The notes under the pieces were generated by a model. The model had not been told where the DNA came from. It searched no databases and saw nothing but the letters and a program-made list of their open reading frames with translations. Position numbers and translations under genes: made by a program. 52,168 bases of DNA from Bacillota bacterium (GTDB lineage: Bacteria; Bacillota; Clostridia; Lachnospirales; Lachnospiraceae), in the NCBI GenBank assembly GCA_023411225.1, contig JAEYPA010000110.1:1-52168 (forward strand), in the 5' to 3' direction. Below, piece after piece: positions 34,020-42,498 of the stretch. The first letter of the stretch is position 1, and each line of letters begins with the position of its first letter.

Positions 34020-34961
34020 ATGGATGTAAAGAAAGTATCCTATGAGAAACTACATCAGGAAACAATGAAATATATGGAGAACTGCAGTATCTGTCCAAGA
34101 GATTGTAAGATGAATCGTAATATTGGGCAAACTGGCTATTGCAGTGAGGATGGCCAGATTAAGGTAGCAAGAGCTGATCTTCATATGTGGGAAGAACCTT
34201 GTATTTCTGGGGATGAGGGCTCTGGAGCCGTATTTTTCTCTGGTTGTTCCATGGGTTGTGTGTTTTGTCAGAACCGTAACATTGCTACAGATGAAGTGGG
34301 AAAAGTTGTTACGGTAGAAAGACTTTCCGACATCTTTATAGAACTTCAAGAAAAGGGTGCTAACAATATTAATTTGGTTACTCCAAGTCATTATGTATTC
34401 CAGATTCGTGAGGCTATAATGTTAGGAAAAGAGCAAGGGCTAAAAATTCCCATTGTATATAATAGCAGTGGATATGAGAAGGTGGAGACACTTCGACAAT
34501 TGGATGGTTTTGTAGATGTATATCTGCCGGATATGAAATATTGTGAGGAGGCTATTGCTGTGCGTTACTCCAAGGCAAAGAATTATTTTACCACTGCTAA
34601 AGCTGCACTAGAAGAAATGGTGAGACAGGTTGGATCGCCTCAATTTAATCTTAAGGGTCATATGATAAAGGGAGTCATAGTTAGACATTTGGCATTACCG
34701 GGATATGGAAAGGATTCAAAAAAGGTCATTCGCTATCTCTATGAGACCTATAAAGATAATATTTATATTAGCATAATGAATCAGTATACACCCCTTCCTT
34801 TTGTCAAGAAGTATCCTGAGATAAACCGTAGACTTACCGATATAGAATATAATGAGTTGGTGGAGTATGCCATTGACCTAGGAGTGGAGAATGGTTATAT
34901 CCAGGAGGGAGAAACAGCCAGTGAGAGCTTTATTCCTACGTTTGATTATGAAGGTGTGTAA
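34020..34961 (+). CDS. PflA-like radical SAM protein (COG1313 type)
   Basis: This 313-residue protein has an N-terminal Cys cluster (CSICPRDCKMNR...GYC) followed by the radical SAM motif CSMGCVFCQ (about residue 77) and a TIM-barrel-like remainder with NLVTPSHYV, VDVYLPDMKY and HLALPG. This is the pattern of PflX/COG1313 proteins, which resemble pyruvate formate-lyase activating enzymes but whose substrates are largely unknown. ATG 34020 is chosen; a TTG at 34014 is nearer the AAAAGGAG site (5 bases against 11) and may be the true start. The extra N-terminal cysteines could bind a second cluster or zinc. It precedes rlmD by 51 bp. Confidence 0.88.
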   Translation: MDVKKVSYEKLHQETMKYMENCSICPRDCKMNRNIGQTGYCSEDGQIKVARADLHMWEEPCISGDEGSGAVFFSGCSMGCVFCQNRNIATDEVGKVVTVERLSDIFIELQEKGANNINLVTPSHYVFQIREAIMLGKEQGLKIPIVYNSSGYEKVETLRQLDGFVDVYLPDMKYCEEAIAVRYSKAKNYFTTAKAALEEMVRQVGSPQFNLKGHMIKGVIVRHLALPGYGKDSKKVIRYLYETYKDNIYISIMNQYTPLPFVKKYPEINRRLTDIEYNELVEYAIDLGVENGYIQEGETASESFIPTFDYEGV

Positions 34962-35012
34962 ATAGAATGACATATGGTAGAATAATAGAAAAGTATAGAT
35001 AGGAAAGTAAAG

Positions 35013-36392
35013 ATGAGTAAAATGAGTAAACATGTATCAAAAAAGACTTTAGAGGATGAATTTGTTAAAAAGCTGGAAAAGATCGAAAAGAGAATGACTC
35101 CAGAGCTAAATGAGAAGAAAAAAGAGAAGAAAAGTATGAGTGAGAGAATGGAAAGGAGAAAAAAACCAGAGAAAAAGGACCCAGTAAGTGGATATAAGCC
35201 GGCAAGACGCCAAGGTATTTCTCAGGGAACAGAAGGCGGTGCAAAAAGGAGAAGTAAGGTAGATTGTCCTGTCTATCACCGTTGTGGAGGATGTAGCCTT
35301 AGACACATCTCCTACGAACAGCAACTTAAGAGAAAACAGGAAAATGTTAGTAAGCTGGTGGGACATTTCGGAAAGGTAAGTCCAATTATTGGAATGGGAT
35401 ATCCGTACTATTATCGCAATAAGGTTCATGCTACCTTTGGGCGATTGAGAAACGGTACTTATATTTCAGGCGTTTATGAAGAAGGAACTCATAGGATTGT
35501 ACCAATTGAAACTTGTTTAATTGAGGATCAAAAAGCGGATGCAATAATAAATACCATTCGAGGCTTCTTGAAATCCTTTAAGATTACTACTTATGATGAA
35601 GACACGGGCTATGGACTTCTTCGCCATGTAATGGTACGTACTGGCCACAAATCGGGACAAGTTATGGTTGTTCTGGTTTTGTCATCTCCGATTCTTCCAT
35701 CTAAAAACAATTTTGTAAAGGCCCTTAGAAAAGAGCATCCAGAGATTACAACGATTATTCTCAATGTCAATGACAAGCAGACGAGTATGGTATTAGGAGA
35801 GAAACAAACAGTTCTGTATGGCAAGGGATATATTGAGGATGAGCTATGTGGGTGTACCTTCCGTATCTCTCCTAAGAGTTTTTATCAAGTTAATCCTATT
35901 CAGACAGAAATTCTATATAGTAAAGCCATAGAACTGGCAGGTTTAACTGGAAAAGAAACAGTAATTGATGCATACTGTGGAATTGGTACCATAGGTTTAA
36001 TCGCCAGTAAGCATGCCAAAGAAGTAATAGGTGTGGAGCTTAATAGTGATGCAATCAAGGATGCTATTACCAATGCCAAGCAAAATGAAATTAAAAATGT
36101 CATCTTTTATAATAAAGATGCTGGAGAGTTTATGGTGGAACAAGCCCAGAAGGAGAAAAAGATTGATGTAGTCTTTATGGATCCTCCAAGAGCTGGAAGT
36201 GATGAAGCCTTCTTATCAAGTGTCGTGAAGCTGGCACCAGAAAAGGTGGTCTATATCAGTTGTAATCCGGAAACTTTAGCAGATGATTTAGAGTATCTTG
36301 TAGCAAGAAAGTATAAAGTAGAAGAGATAGTACCGGTGGACATGTTCGCGTGGACCGGACATGTGGAGACGGTAGTATTGATGTCAAAATAA
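35013..36392 (+). CDS. rlmD: 23S rRNA (uracil-5-)-methyltransferase RlmD/RumA type
   Basis: This 459-residue RNA m5U methyltransferase has the 4Fe-4S cysteine cluster (CPVYHRCGGC, about residues 87-96), a central domain, the Rossmann SAM domain (VIDAYCGIGTIGL), DPPRAG and the catalytic SCNPETL near the C-terminus. The first about 80 residues are very Lys/Glu-rich (KKKEKKSMSERMERRKK) in place of the TRAM domain usual in this family; such a tail may bind rRNA. The C-terminal codons (DMFAWTGHVETVVLMSK) are repeated twice downstream, suggesting the 3' end is an integration site. It is followed by a terminator at 36466-36511. Confidence 0.92.
   Translation: MSKMSKHVSKKTLEDEFVKKLEKIEKRMTPELNEKKKEKKSMSERMERRKKPEKKDPVSGYKPARRQGISQGTEGGAKRRSKVDCPVYHRCGGCSLRHISYEQQLKRKQENVSKLVGHFGKVSPIIGMGYPYYYRNKVHATFGRLRNGTYISGVYEEGTHRIVPIETCLIEDQKADAIINTIRGFLKSFKITTYDEDTGYGLLRHVMVRTGHKSGQVMVVLVLSSPILPSKNNFVKALRKEHPEITTIILNVNDKQTSMVLGEKQTVLYGKGYIEDELCGCTFRISPKSFYQVNPIQTEILYSKAIELAGLTGKETVIDAYCGIGTIGLIASKHAKEVIGVELNSDAIKDAITNAKQNEIKNVIFYNKDAGEFMVEQAQKEKKIDVVFMDPPRAGSDEAFLSSVVKLAPEKVVYISCNPETLADDLEYLVARKYKVEEIVPVDMFAWTGHVETVVLMSK
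36331..36392 (+). repeat. rlmD 3'-end repeat, copy 1 (inside rlmD)
   Basis: The coding tail for VDMFAWTGHVETVVLMSK contains the 27-bp core CATGTGGAGACGGTAGTATT... at 36360-36386. The core matches copy 3 at 26 of 27 positions and copy 2 at 23 of 27. Confidence 0.8.
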
Positions 36393-36733
36393 GAGGATTT
36401 TGGAAATACGTAGAATATTGGACTAGATAGATAATGTAATATAAAAGTAATTATTTTGACTTTTTTACCCTTCGGTATGTGTTTGTGGGAATATATCGAA
36501 GGGTATTTCTTTGGAATTAAATAAATCCAAGAGAAGGAGTCAGAATTAGCAATAATTGTAGACTGTATATTAAGTAATGCTGATGGGAAAATTTATTCTG
36601 CTACCAATAGTTGCCGATATAGTTCTAAATGGTTGGTAGATTTACACAATTAGAACTGATATGATAATTTCAACAGATGAGAAATGTAAAGACGTCAATT
36701 ACAAGAATATAATCTGGTTTGAAAGGAGTAAAC
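36393..36733. other. intergenic region after rlmD with terminator and coding scrap
   Basis: It contains the rlmD terminator (36466-36511). Further on, an open frame without start codon (36525-36653) reads AIIVDCILSNADGKIYSATN and on to a stop at 36651, which looks like the end of a lost gene. The region before 36734 carries the AAAGGAG site of the XRE gene. No other gene. Confidence 0.4.
36466..36511 (+). terminator. rlmD terminator
   Basis: TACCCTTCGGTAT pairs with ATATCGAAGGGTA (one G-U), followed by TTTCTTT. A close relative of this hairpin follows copy 2 of the rlmD tail at 38183-38229, so the terminator was duplicated together with the gene end. Confidence 0.85.
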
Positions 36734-37411
36734 ATGGAGTTTAAAGATAAATTACCAATTCTAAGAAGAGAAAGAGGGCTTTCGCAGGAAGCTTTGGGAG
36801 AAATTATCGGAATATCAAGGCAGGCTGTTACAAAATGGGAGTTGGGGCAAGGATACCCTGATATTGAAAATTTGATTAAGTTAAGTAATACATTCAAAAC
36901 AAGCATTGATCGGCTTGTGAAAGAGGAAGAAAGCGATTATTTTCTCTCGAATATAATAAAAGATACCTCTTGTATAGAAGAAATAATAGAGTTTTTATTG
37001 AAAGCTAAGACATCAACCTACTCAGCGTATGGGCCGAGATCAGCTCCATCCAGACCTCAGTCCCAGGATCTACATTTTAGTGAGGGGGATTACTTGTATA
37101 TTGATACCTATATAGGTGCGGAGCAATTTGGCGGAGAAGAAGCAGTCTGGTATCAGGGAAAACCTGTTTGGTGTATGAATTTCTCAGGACGAATAATAAG
37201 CGATAATTTTTCGGGAGATTTTTTAAAAGAATCCTTACGTCACATTACAAAAGATGCACCTTACAGAGGACCGGCACTCTATCAAAGCGGTGATTACACC
37301 TATCATTGTTATTCTACTGGAAGTTTTGAATGGTTCCAAGGTCATGAGGAAATTTATTGCAGGTCGGTAAAGATCTATGAATTAGTATTTCATGGCGGTA
37401 AGTTAAAATAA
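36734..37411 (+). CDS. XRE-family regulator with C-terminal DUF5680-like domain
   Basis: This 225-residue protein has an N-terminal XRE helix-turn-helix (about 5-62; RGLSQEALGEIIGISRQAVTK) and a C-terminal domain (about 80-220) rich in aromatic residues (DYLYIDTYIGAEQFGGEEAVWYQGKPVW) that resembles DUF5680. ATG 36734 follows GAAAGGAG by 7 bases; the upstream TTG 36719 is unlikely. It is the first gene after the rlmD 3' end and lies between copies 1 and 2 of the rlmD tail. Target unknown. Confidence 0.82.
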   Translation: MEFKDKLPILRRERGLSQEALGEIIGISRQAVTKWELGQGYPDIENLIKLSNTFKTSIDRLVKEEESDYFLSNIIKDTSCIEEIIEFLLKAKTSTYSAYGPRSAPSRPQSQDLHFSEGDYLYIDTYIGAEQFGGEEAVWYQGKPVWCMNFSGRIISDNFSGDFLKESLRHITKDAPYRGPALYQSGDYTYHCYSTGSFEWFQGHEEIYCRSVKIYELVFHGGKLK

Positions 37412-37493
37412 ATAAAAATTTGAGGGAAAAGTAACGCGTAAAGAAAAACTTGTATCAAAACTAAACAAACGCGCGGTCGAATGGAGGAGCAGA

Positions 37494-37958
37494 ATGGATT
37501 TAAATTATAATGTAATAAAGGAAGAGGTTTTTAATCAATTGGGTAACAGTAAGGTAATGGTGTTGGCTACTAGCTTCGAAGATAGAGTAACAGCAAGAAA
37601 TATGAGCTGCGTCATAATGAATTATAAAATATATTTCCAGACGGATATAGAATTTTTAAAAGCTCAACAAATGATTAAGAATCAAAATGTAGCATTATGT
37701 GTTGATAATATTCAGATGGAAGGTATCGCAAAGATCATTGGAAATTCTGGTACTGCACCGGAATTTTGTGAAGTTTATCAAAGATATTTCAGAACATCTT
37801 ATGATACATATACCCACTTGAGAAATGAAGTTATTATTGAAGTGGAACCAACTATTATAACCTTATGGAAGTATGCAGACGGACATAAGCCGTACAGAGA
37901 TTTCTTGGACTGTATGCATAATAAGGCTTACAGAGAAATGTATGATATAAGCAAATAA
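37494..37958 (+). CDS. pyridoxamine 5'-phosphate oxidase-like flavin-binding protein
   Basis: This 154-residue single-domain split-barrel protein resembles the pyridoxamine-phosphate oxidase-like family: N-terminal NQLGNSKVMVLATSFEDRV and RNMSCVIMNYKIYFQTD correspond to the FMN-binding barrel strands. Such small proteins bind FMN or F420 and are often of unknown function; substrate unknown. GGAGGAG precedes the ATG. It follows the XRE gene by 82 bp, in the same inserted block. Confidence 0.75.
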   Translation: MDLNYNVIKEEVFNQLGNSKVMVLATSFEDRVTARNMSCVIMNYKIYFQTDIEFLKAQQMIKNQNVALCVDNIQMEGIAKIIGNSGTAPEFCEVYQRYFRTSYDTYTHLRNEVIIEVEPTIITLWKYADGHKPYRDFLDCMHNKAYREMYDISK

Positions 37959-38028
37959 TGGTATGTTGTGCAAACAAATCATTGGATTTTTAGAATAAGT
38001 ATTCTGTGATTAATTGTATTCGCCATGC

Positions 38029-38115
38029 CAGTGGATATGTTCCCTTGGACAGACGATTTCAATGACATCAATCCTATCCTCTCGAGCCATGTGGAGACGA
38101 TAGGATTGGTGTCGA
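38029..38115 (+). repeat. rlmD 3'-end repeat, copy 2 (non-coding remnant)
   Basis: It reads PVDMFPWTDDFNDINPILSS and then HVETIGLVSKK in one frame. It contains CCAGTGGATATGTTC, AATGACATCAAT (38061-38072) and the 27-bp core at 38088-38114 (23 of 27 identical to copy 1). AATGACATCAAT also occurs in copy 3 at the same 27-bp distance from the core. Confidence 0.75.
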
Positions 38116-38182
38116 AAAAGCTGCTTCTTGGAAATGGCGGAATGCTAGGATTTACAGATAATATAATATGAAGTTAATGATG

Positions 38183-38229
38183 ATACCCCTCGGTACGTGT
38201 TTGTGAGACCATATCGAAGGGTATTTTTT
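38183..38229 (+). terminator. second copy of the rlmD terminator
   Basis: TACCCCTCGGTAC pairs with ATATCGAAGGGTA, followed by TTTTTTA. The loop (GTGTTTGTGAGACC) closely resembles the rlmD terminator loop (GTGTTTGTGGGAA), showing common origin. Confidence 0.8.
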
Positions 38230-38386
38230 AAAATAAATTAGATGGAGTTTTGACATTATTTAAATTGACGAATAATGGCAAATTTGTTAGAATAATGATA
38301 GATAAATAAGACAAAACATAGAATGAAATAGAAAATAGGTGTAAATATAGCATATTAATTTATAATACCATAGGAGAAATATTTTT

Positions 38387-39058
38387 ATGGCTGAATTGAA
38401 TAAAAAGAAAAACGTGATGAAGAAAGTAGAAATAGTGTTTGATATTTCCTACCTTTTAACAATTCTAATATCAGCATGCATGCTTTTTCGAACAGCTGAA
38501 ATAGGCAGTATACGTTTTTTATATGCGCTTATGGCTTTGATTTTGGGATTCGGCGATGCGTTTCATCTGATCCCACGAATCTATGTGATGACTGACAGAA
38601 AACACTGGAGTCATTCTGTTTCTTTGGGTATGGGAAAGTTTGTAACATCTATTACTATGACTATATTTTATCTGTTTTTATGGGAAATTGGACTTGATTA
38701 TTATGGATTTTCAGTGAGTTTAATTATTAACATAATAATCTACGGACTTGCATTGTTGCGTATTATATTATGCATTCTTCCTTACAATAAGTGGACAGAT
38801 GAAAATGGGTCGTTTGTTTGGGGGATTATTCGAAATATTCCATTTACAGCAATGGGCATGATGGTCATGGGGATTTTTGCTAAAGGTGCAAGAGCGGCAG
38901 ATGAACATTTATCATTAATGTGGTTTGCTATATTATTAAGTTTTCTATTCTATTTACCTGTTGTCATACTGTCTAAGAGGTATCCTAAAATCGGAATGCT
39001 GATGTTGCCTAAAAGCTGTGCTTATGTTGCGATTATACTAATGGGATTTTCAATTTAG
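38387..39058 (+). CDS. polytopic membrane protein of unknown function
   Basis: This 223-residue protein has about seven membrane helices, with a positively charged N-terminus (LNKKKNVMKKVE) and His-containing segments AFHLIPRIYVMTDRKHWSHS. No family is firmly recognised. It is followed by catalase after 65 bp and lies between copies 2 and 3 of the rlmD tail. GGAG precedes the ATG at 7 to 10 bases. Confidence 0.6.
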   Translation: MAELNKKKNVMKKVEIVFDISYLLTILISACMLFRTAEIGSIRFLYALMALILGFGDAFHLIPRIYVMTDRKHWSHSVSLGMGKFVTSITMTIFYLFLWEIGLDYYGFSVSLIINIIIYGLALLRIILCILPYNKWTDENGSFVWGIIRNIPFTAMGMMVMGIFAKGARAADEHLSLMWFAILLSFLFYLPVVILSKRYPKIGMLMLPKSCAYVAIILMGFSI

Positions 39059-39123
39059 ATCTCTAAAATCAACCATTTTTAAAGGTTGTGATTTATAAAA
39101 GTAACATATAAGGAGGTATTACG

Positions 39124-40632
39124 ATGGAAAAAGGTAAGAAGCTGACGAATGAGGTTGGAGCACCAATCGCCGATAATGAGAATTCATTAACTGCGGGACC
39201 AAGAGGTCCTGTTGTGATGCAGGATGTTTGGCTGATGGAGAAGATGGCACACTTTAACAGAGAAGTGATTCCTGAGCGGCGTATGCACGCAAAGGGGTGG
39301 GGAGCTTATGGTAATTTAACTGTAACGGGTGACATTTCGATGTATACAAAAGCCAAGGTTTTACAGCCAGGTACAAAGACAGATCTTTTCATTCGATTTT
39401 CAACAGTTGCTGGCGAAAGAGGAGCAGCAGATGCAGAGCGAGATATTCGTGGAGTGGCTGTAAAGTTTTATACGGAAGAAGGTAACTGGGATTTGGTTGG
39501 CAACAATACACCTACTTTTTTTATCCGTGATGTACATAACTTCTCAGACCTTAACAGAGCAGTAAAGCGTGATCCGAGAACAGGTATGCGTTCAGCCCAG
39601 AATAATTGGGATTTTTGGACCTTGTTACCAGAGAGCTTTCATCAAAGAACCATAGTGATGTCCGATCGAGGTATACCTGCATCCTTCCGTCATATGCACT
39701 TTTTCGGTGAACATACCTTTTCATTTTATAATAAAGATAATAAACGGGTTTGGTGTAAATTCCATTTCCTTACTCAGCAGGGAATTAAGAATTTAACCAA
39801 TCAGGAAGCAATGGAGATTTGCGGACGAGACAGGGAGAGTCACGGAAGGGATTTATTTGAGGCGATAGAACGAAAGGAGTTTCCTAGATGGACCATGTAT
39901 GTTCAGATTATGACAGAGGAGCAGGCTAAGAAACATTATGAAAATCCTTTTGATATTACGAAAATATGGAGACATAAAGAATTTCCTCTTATTGAAGTGG
40001 GAGTTCTTGAACTAAACCGTAATCCTGAAAATTATTTTGCCGAGGTGGAGCAATCGGCATTTACACCGGCTCATGTTGTTCCAGGAATTGGTTTTTCGCC
40101 GGATCGTTTCCTTCAAGGCAGACTTTTTGCATACGGTGATGCCCAGAGATATCGATTAGGAGTGAATCATAACCTTATTCCAGTAAACCGTGCAAGATGT
40201 GAGGTAAACGAATATCATCGTGACGGCGCAATGCGCGTCGATGGTAATTATGGAGGTTTACCTGCATATTCTCCTAATAGTGAGGGATATTGGTCAGCAC
40301 AACCCGAAGTAACAGAACCTCCGCTAGAGTTGGAAGGTGCTATGTATCGTTTTGATCCAAAGGACGATCCTACGGATGATAATTTCCGTGCCGGTGGAGA
40401 GTTATACCGTTTAATGGCGGAAGATAAGCGTAAGCTATTGATTGAAAATACAGTCGCCGATATCGCGCCGGTAACGGATAATATTAAGTATCGACATGCA
40501 GTTCACTGTTATCTAGCAGATAAGGAATATGGAGAAAGAATAACAGCTGCAATGGGTCTTTCTATGGATAAGGTAATAGAATTATCAAAGCTTGATAATA
40601 ATGGATTGATTGCTGCTACATTGCAGCCATGA
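39124..40632 (+). CDS. katA: heme catalase
   Basis: This 502-residue monofunctional catalase has distal His55 in RRMHAKGWGAYG, the Asn region in LVGNNTPTFFIRD (about 127), the conserved RFSTVAGERGAADAERDIRG and proximal heme Tyr about 337 in RLFAYGDAQRYRLG. It lacks the C-terminal extension of large-subunit catalases. It detoxifies hydrogen peroxide in the cytoplasm. AAGGAGG precedes the ATG. Its location in the rlmD insertion block, in an otherwise anaerobe-like genome, is consistent with horizontal gain. A terminator follows at 40773. Confidence 0.95.
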   Translation: MEKGKKLTNEVGAPIADNENSLTAGPRGPVVMQDVWLMEKMAHFNREVIPERRMHAKGWGAYGNLTVTGDISMYTKAKVLQPGTKTDLFIRFSTVAGERGAADAERDIRGVAVKFYTEEGNWDLVGNNTPTFFIRDVHNFSDLNRAVKRDPRTGMRSAQNNWDFWTLLPESFHQRTIVMSDRGIPASFRHMHFFGEHTFSFYNKDNKRVWCKFHFLTQQGIKNLTNQEAMEICGRDRESHGRDLFEAIERKEFPRWTMYVQIMTEEQAKKHYENPFDITKIWRHKEFPLIEVGVLELNRNPENYFAEVEQSAFTPAHVVPGIGFSPDRFLQGRLFAYGDAQRYRLGVNHNLIPVNRARCEVNEYHRDGAMRVDGNYGGLPAYSPNSEGYWSAQPEVTEPPLELEGAMYRFDPKDDPTDDNFRAGGELYRLMAEDKRKLLIENTVADIAPVTDNIKYRHAVHCYLADKEYGERITAAMGLSMDKVIELSKLDNNGLIAATLQP

Positions 40633-40772
40633 GGCCTATAAAATAATAATTATTTGTCTGAGCTTTTTATCTTTAATCATTGAATCGAGAGATGTATTTA
40701 TACCCATTTTGCCCACTACACCCTTAATTCTAGTAGCTTCTTTGTGTTTTACCAGCAGTTAAAAATTATCTG

Positions 40773-40818
40773 ATCAATTGCATCATTGTATAACATCGAT
40801 GGTGCAATTGATTTTTTT
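40773..40818 (+). terminator. catalase terminator
   Basis: ATCAATTGCATC pairs with GGTGCAATTGAT (one G-U), followed by a run of seven T. Confidence 0.85.
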
Positions 40819-40850
40819 ATAGTTCATGATAGAATATGTTTGTAGGATAG

Positions 40851-40912
40851 TCTAAATGACATCAATTTTGTCCATTCTACCCATGTGGAGACGGTTGTAT
40901 TGATGTCATGAG
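40851..40912 (+). repeat. rlmD 3'-end repeat, copy 3 (non-coding remnant)
   Basis: It reads LNDINFVHSTHVETVVLMS then TGA. The 27-bp core (40882-40908) matches the rlmD copy at 26 of 27 positions, and AATGACATCAAT (40855-40866) is shared with copy 2 at identical spacing. Confidence 0.78.
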
Positions 40913-40965
40913 CTGATCTTCGGTGGTTTTGCAAGGATATTAGAAGACATGGGAGGTGTATTTAT

Positions 40966-41373
40966 TTGTGGAAATGCCCGAAATGCGGTAGAGAATTTAA
41001 ATATACAGAACAAAATCATTTCTGTGGGGATAAGCCAAAGACAATTGATGAATATATCATATGTCAGGATGTCGACAAGCGGGCGGATTTACAGCTGATT
41101 CGGCAAACGTTGCGATATACATTGCCAGATACAGAGGAACGTATCTCTTGGAGCATGCCTACCTATTGGAAAAAGCATAATATTATACATTTTGCGGCCG
41201 CAAAGAAACATATTGGCTTTTATCCCGGCCCTGCTGCGGTGGCGGAATTTGAAGCCGAGTTAAAGGATTATAAAATTGACAAGGGGACAATTCGCATTCC
41301 GTATGGAAAGGTTGACCCGATCCTGATAGAGAGGATTGCAAGATGGTGCTGGGAAACAGGAAATCATACATAA
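40966..41373 (+). CDS. DUF1801 (YdhG/frataxin-like) protein with N-terminal zinc ribbon
   Basis: This 135-residue protein begins with a Cys/His ribbon (WKCPKCGREF...NHFCG, residues 2-21) followed by a DUF1801-like domain (about 30-130; TEERISWSMPTYWKKHNIIHFAAAKKHIGFYP). DUF1801 proteins have a frataxin-like fold and are sometimes annotated as iron chaperones; function unproven. A TTG start at 40966 is used, 7 bases after GGGAGGTG; no in-frame ATG is near. It stands just after rlmD-tail copy 3. Confidence 0.75.
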   Translation: MWKCPKCGREFKYTEQNHFCGDKPKTIDEYIICQDVDKRADLQLIRQTLRYTLPDTEERISWSMPTYWKKHNIIHFAAAKKHIGFYPGPAAVAEFEAELKDYKIDKGTIRIPYGKVDPILIERIARWCWETGNHT

Positions 41374-41463
41374 AGCATATAGCTTAATTAGTTTTTAGGA
41401 ACGGAAGATAAGTATAGCCGTACTGGCTTCATTGTTAAAATATAAAGAAGGAGTATGAATAAT

Positions 41464-42498
41464 ATGATAGGGCCAGATAAGAAAAAACTTTATCCGAATA
41501 ATAATATAAAGACGGTTTGCTTTATAAGCAATCTACCAAAAAGATTCAATGTTGAGATTGGAGAGTATACTTATTATAGTGATAATAAAAAGTCTCCAGA
41601 GAAATTTTATGATAATATAGAGTATCATTACGAATTTCTTGGAGATAAGCTGATAATAGGCAAGTTCTGTGCAATTGCAGAGGGTATCAAGTTTATTATG
41701 AATGGTGCAAATCACAGAATGAACGGAATCACAACCTATCCTTTTAATATCTTTGGCTGTGGTTGGGAAAAGGTAACCCCAACAGTAGAACAGTTGCCTT
41801 TTAAAGGAGATACAGTGATTGGAAATGATGTATGGATAGGCCAAAATGTAACCATTATGCCAGGTATTAAAATTGGAGATGGTGCGATTATTGCCGCTAA
41901 TTCAACAGTAGTAAGAAATGTTGAACCATACACAATATATGGAGGTAATCCAGCTGAGTTTATAAAAAAAAGATTTAGTGATGAAAAAATTGAATTCTTG
42001 CTAAATCTTCAATGGTGGAACTGGGACGAAGAGGAAATATTTAATAATCTTGAAAAACTAACAACGGAAACTGGCTTAGAACAATTAATGAATATATCAC
42101 TGGATTCAGGACCTTTCTACCACGGTACAAAAGTCGATTTAAAGGTCGGAGACTTGTTAAAACCAGGCTACAGTTCAAATTACGGGGAGCGAAAGAAGGC
42201 TAACTTCGTTTATCTGACTGCGACACTAGATGCAGCTATATGGGGAGCTGAGCTTGCGATGGGTGACAAACCAGGTCGGATTTATATTGTAGAGCCTATA
42301 GGTACTTTTGAGAATGATCCTAATTTAACTGATAAGAAATTCCCTGGTAATCCGACAAGGTCTTATCGTACCAAGTCACCACTACGAGTAGTGGGAGAAG
42401 TGTTAGATTGGGAGGGACACGCTCCTGAGGTGCTAAAGAATATGTTAGATAACCTTGAGAAGCTGAGGAAGCTAGGTATTGAGGCAATCAATGAGTGA
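41464..42498 (+). CDS. bifunctional Vat-type acetyltransferase / Arr-type rifamycin ADP-ribosyltransferase fusion
   Basis: This 344-residue protein combines two antibiotic-modifying families in one frame. Residues about 1-205 are a left-handed beta-helix Vat streptogramin A acetyltransferase (IEIGDYTYYD-like VEIGEYTYYSD, YEFLGDKLIIGKFC, NGANHRM with catalytic His84, GDTVIGNDVWIGQNVTI). Residues about 210-344 are a full Arr domain: FYHGTK (His220), NFVYLTA (Tyr250), FENDPNLTDKKFPGNPTRSY (Asp285), WEGH. The His-Tyr-Asp spacing (30 and 65) equals His19/Tyr49/Asp84 of the mycobacterial Arr enzyme, quoted from memory. ATG 41464 lies 10 bases after AAGGAG; ATG 41455 is too close. Both active sites look intact, so resistance to streptogramin A and rifamycins is predicted, not shown. 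Confidence 0.9.
   Translation: MIGPDKKKLYPNNNIKTVCFISNLPKRFNVEIGEYTYYSDNKKSPEKFYDNIEYHYEFLGDKLIIGKFCAIAEGIKFIMNGANHRMNGITTYPFNIFGCGWEKVTPTVEQLPFKGDTVIGNDVWIGQNVTIMPGIKIGDGAIIAANSTVVRNVEPYTIYGGNPAEFIKKRFSDEKIEFLLNLQWWNWDEEEIFNNLEKLTTETGLEQLMNISLDSGPFYHGTKVDLKVGDLLKPGYSSNYGERKKANFVYLTATLDAAIWGAELAMGDKPGRIYIVEPIGTFENDPNLTDKKFPGNPTRSYRTKSPLRVVGEVLDWEGHAPEVLKNMLDNLEKLRKLGIEAINE

Larger units (their letters stand above)
37959..38386. other. 428-bp region with rlmD-tail copy 2 and a duplicated terminator
   Basis: Apart from the rlmD-tail copy (38029-38115) and the terminator (38183-38229), nothing else coding is seen. AT-rich promoter-like sequence precedes the membrane-protein gene at 38387. Confidence 0.5.
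40633..40965. other. intergenic region with terminator, coding scrap and rlmD-tail copy 3
   Basis: It holds the catalase terminator (40773-40818), the rlmD-tail copy (40851-40912) and, on the minus strand (about 40640-40762), an open frame reading LLVKHKEATRIKGVVGKMGI and NTSLDSMIKDKKLRQ, which lacks a good start and is probably a remnant. The GGGAGGTG site at 40951-40958 serves the next gene. Confidence 0.45.

Noticed and set aside
37416..37493. N-terminal extension of the flavin-binding protein
   Set aside because: The frame is open upstream but lacks any start codon; the ATG at 37494 has a GGAGGAG site.
39124..40632. Catalase as evidence of an aerobic organism
   Set aside because: The gene sits in an apparently acquired block; several anaerobes carry catalase, and the remaining content is anaerobe-like.
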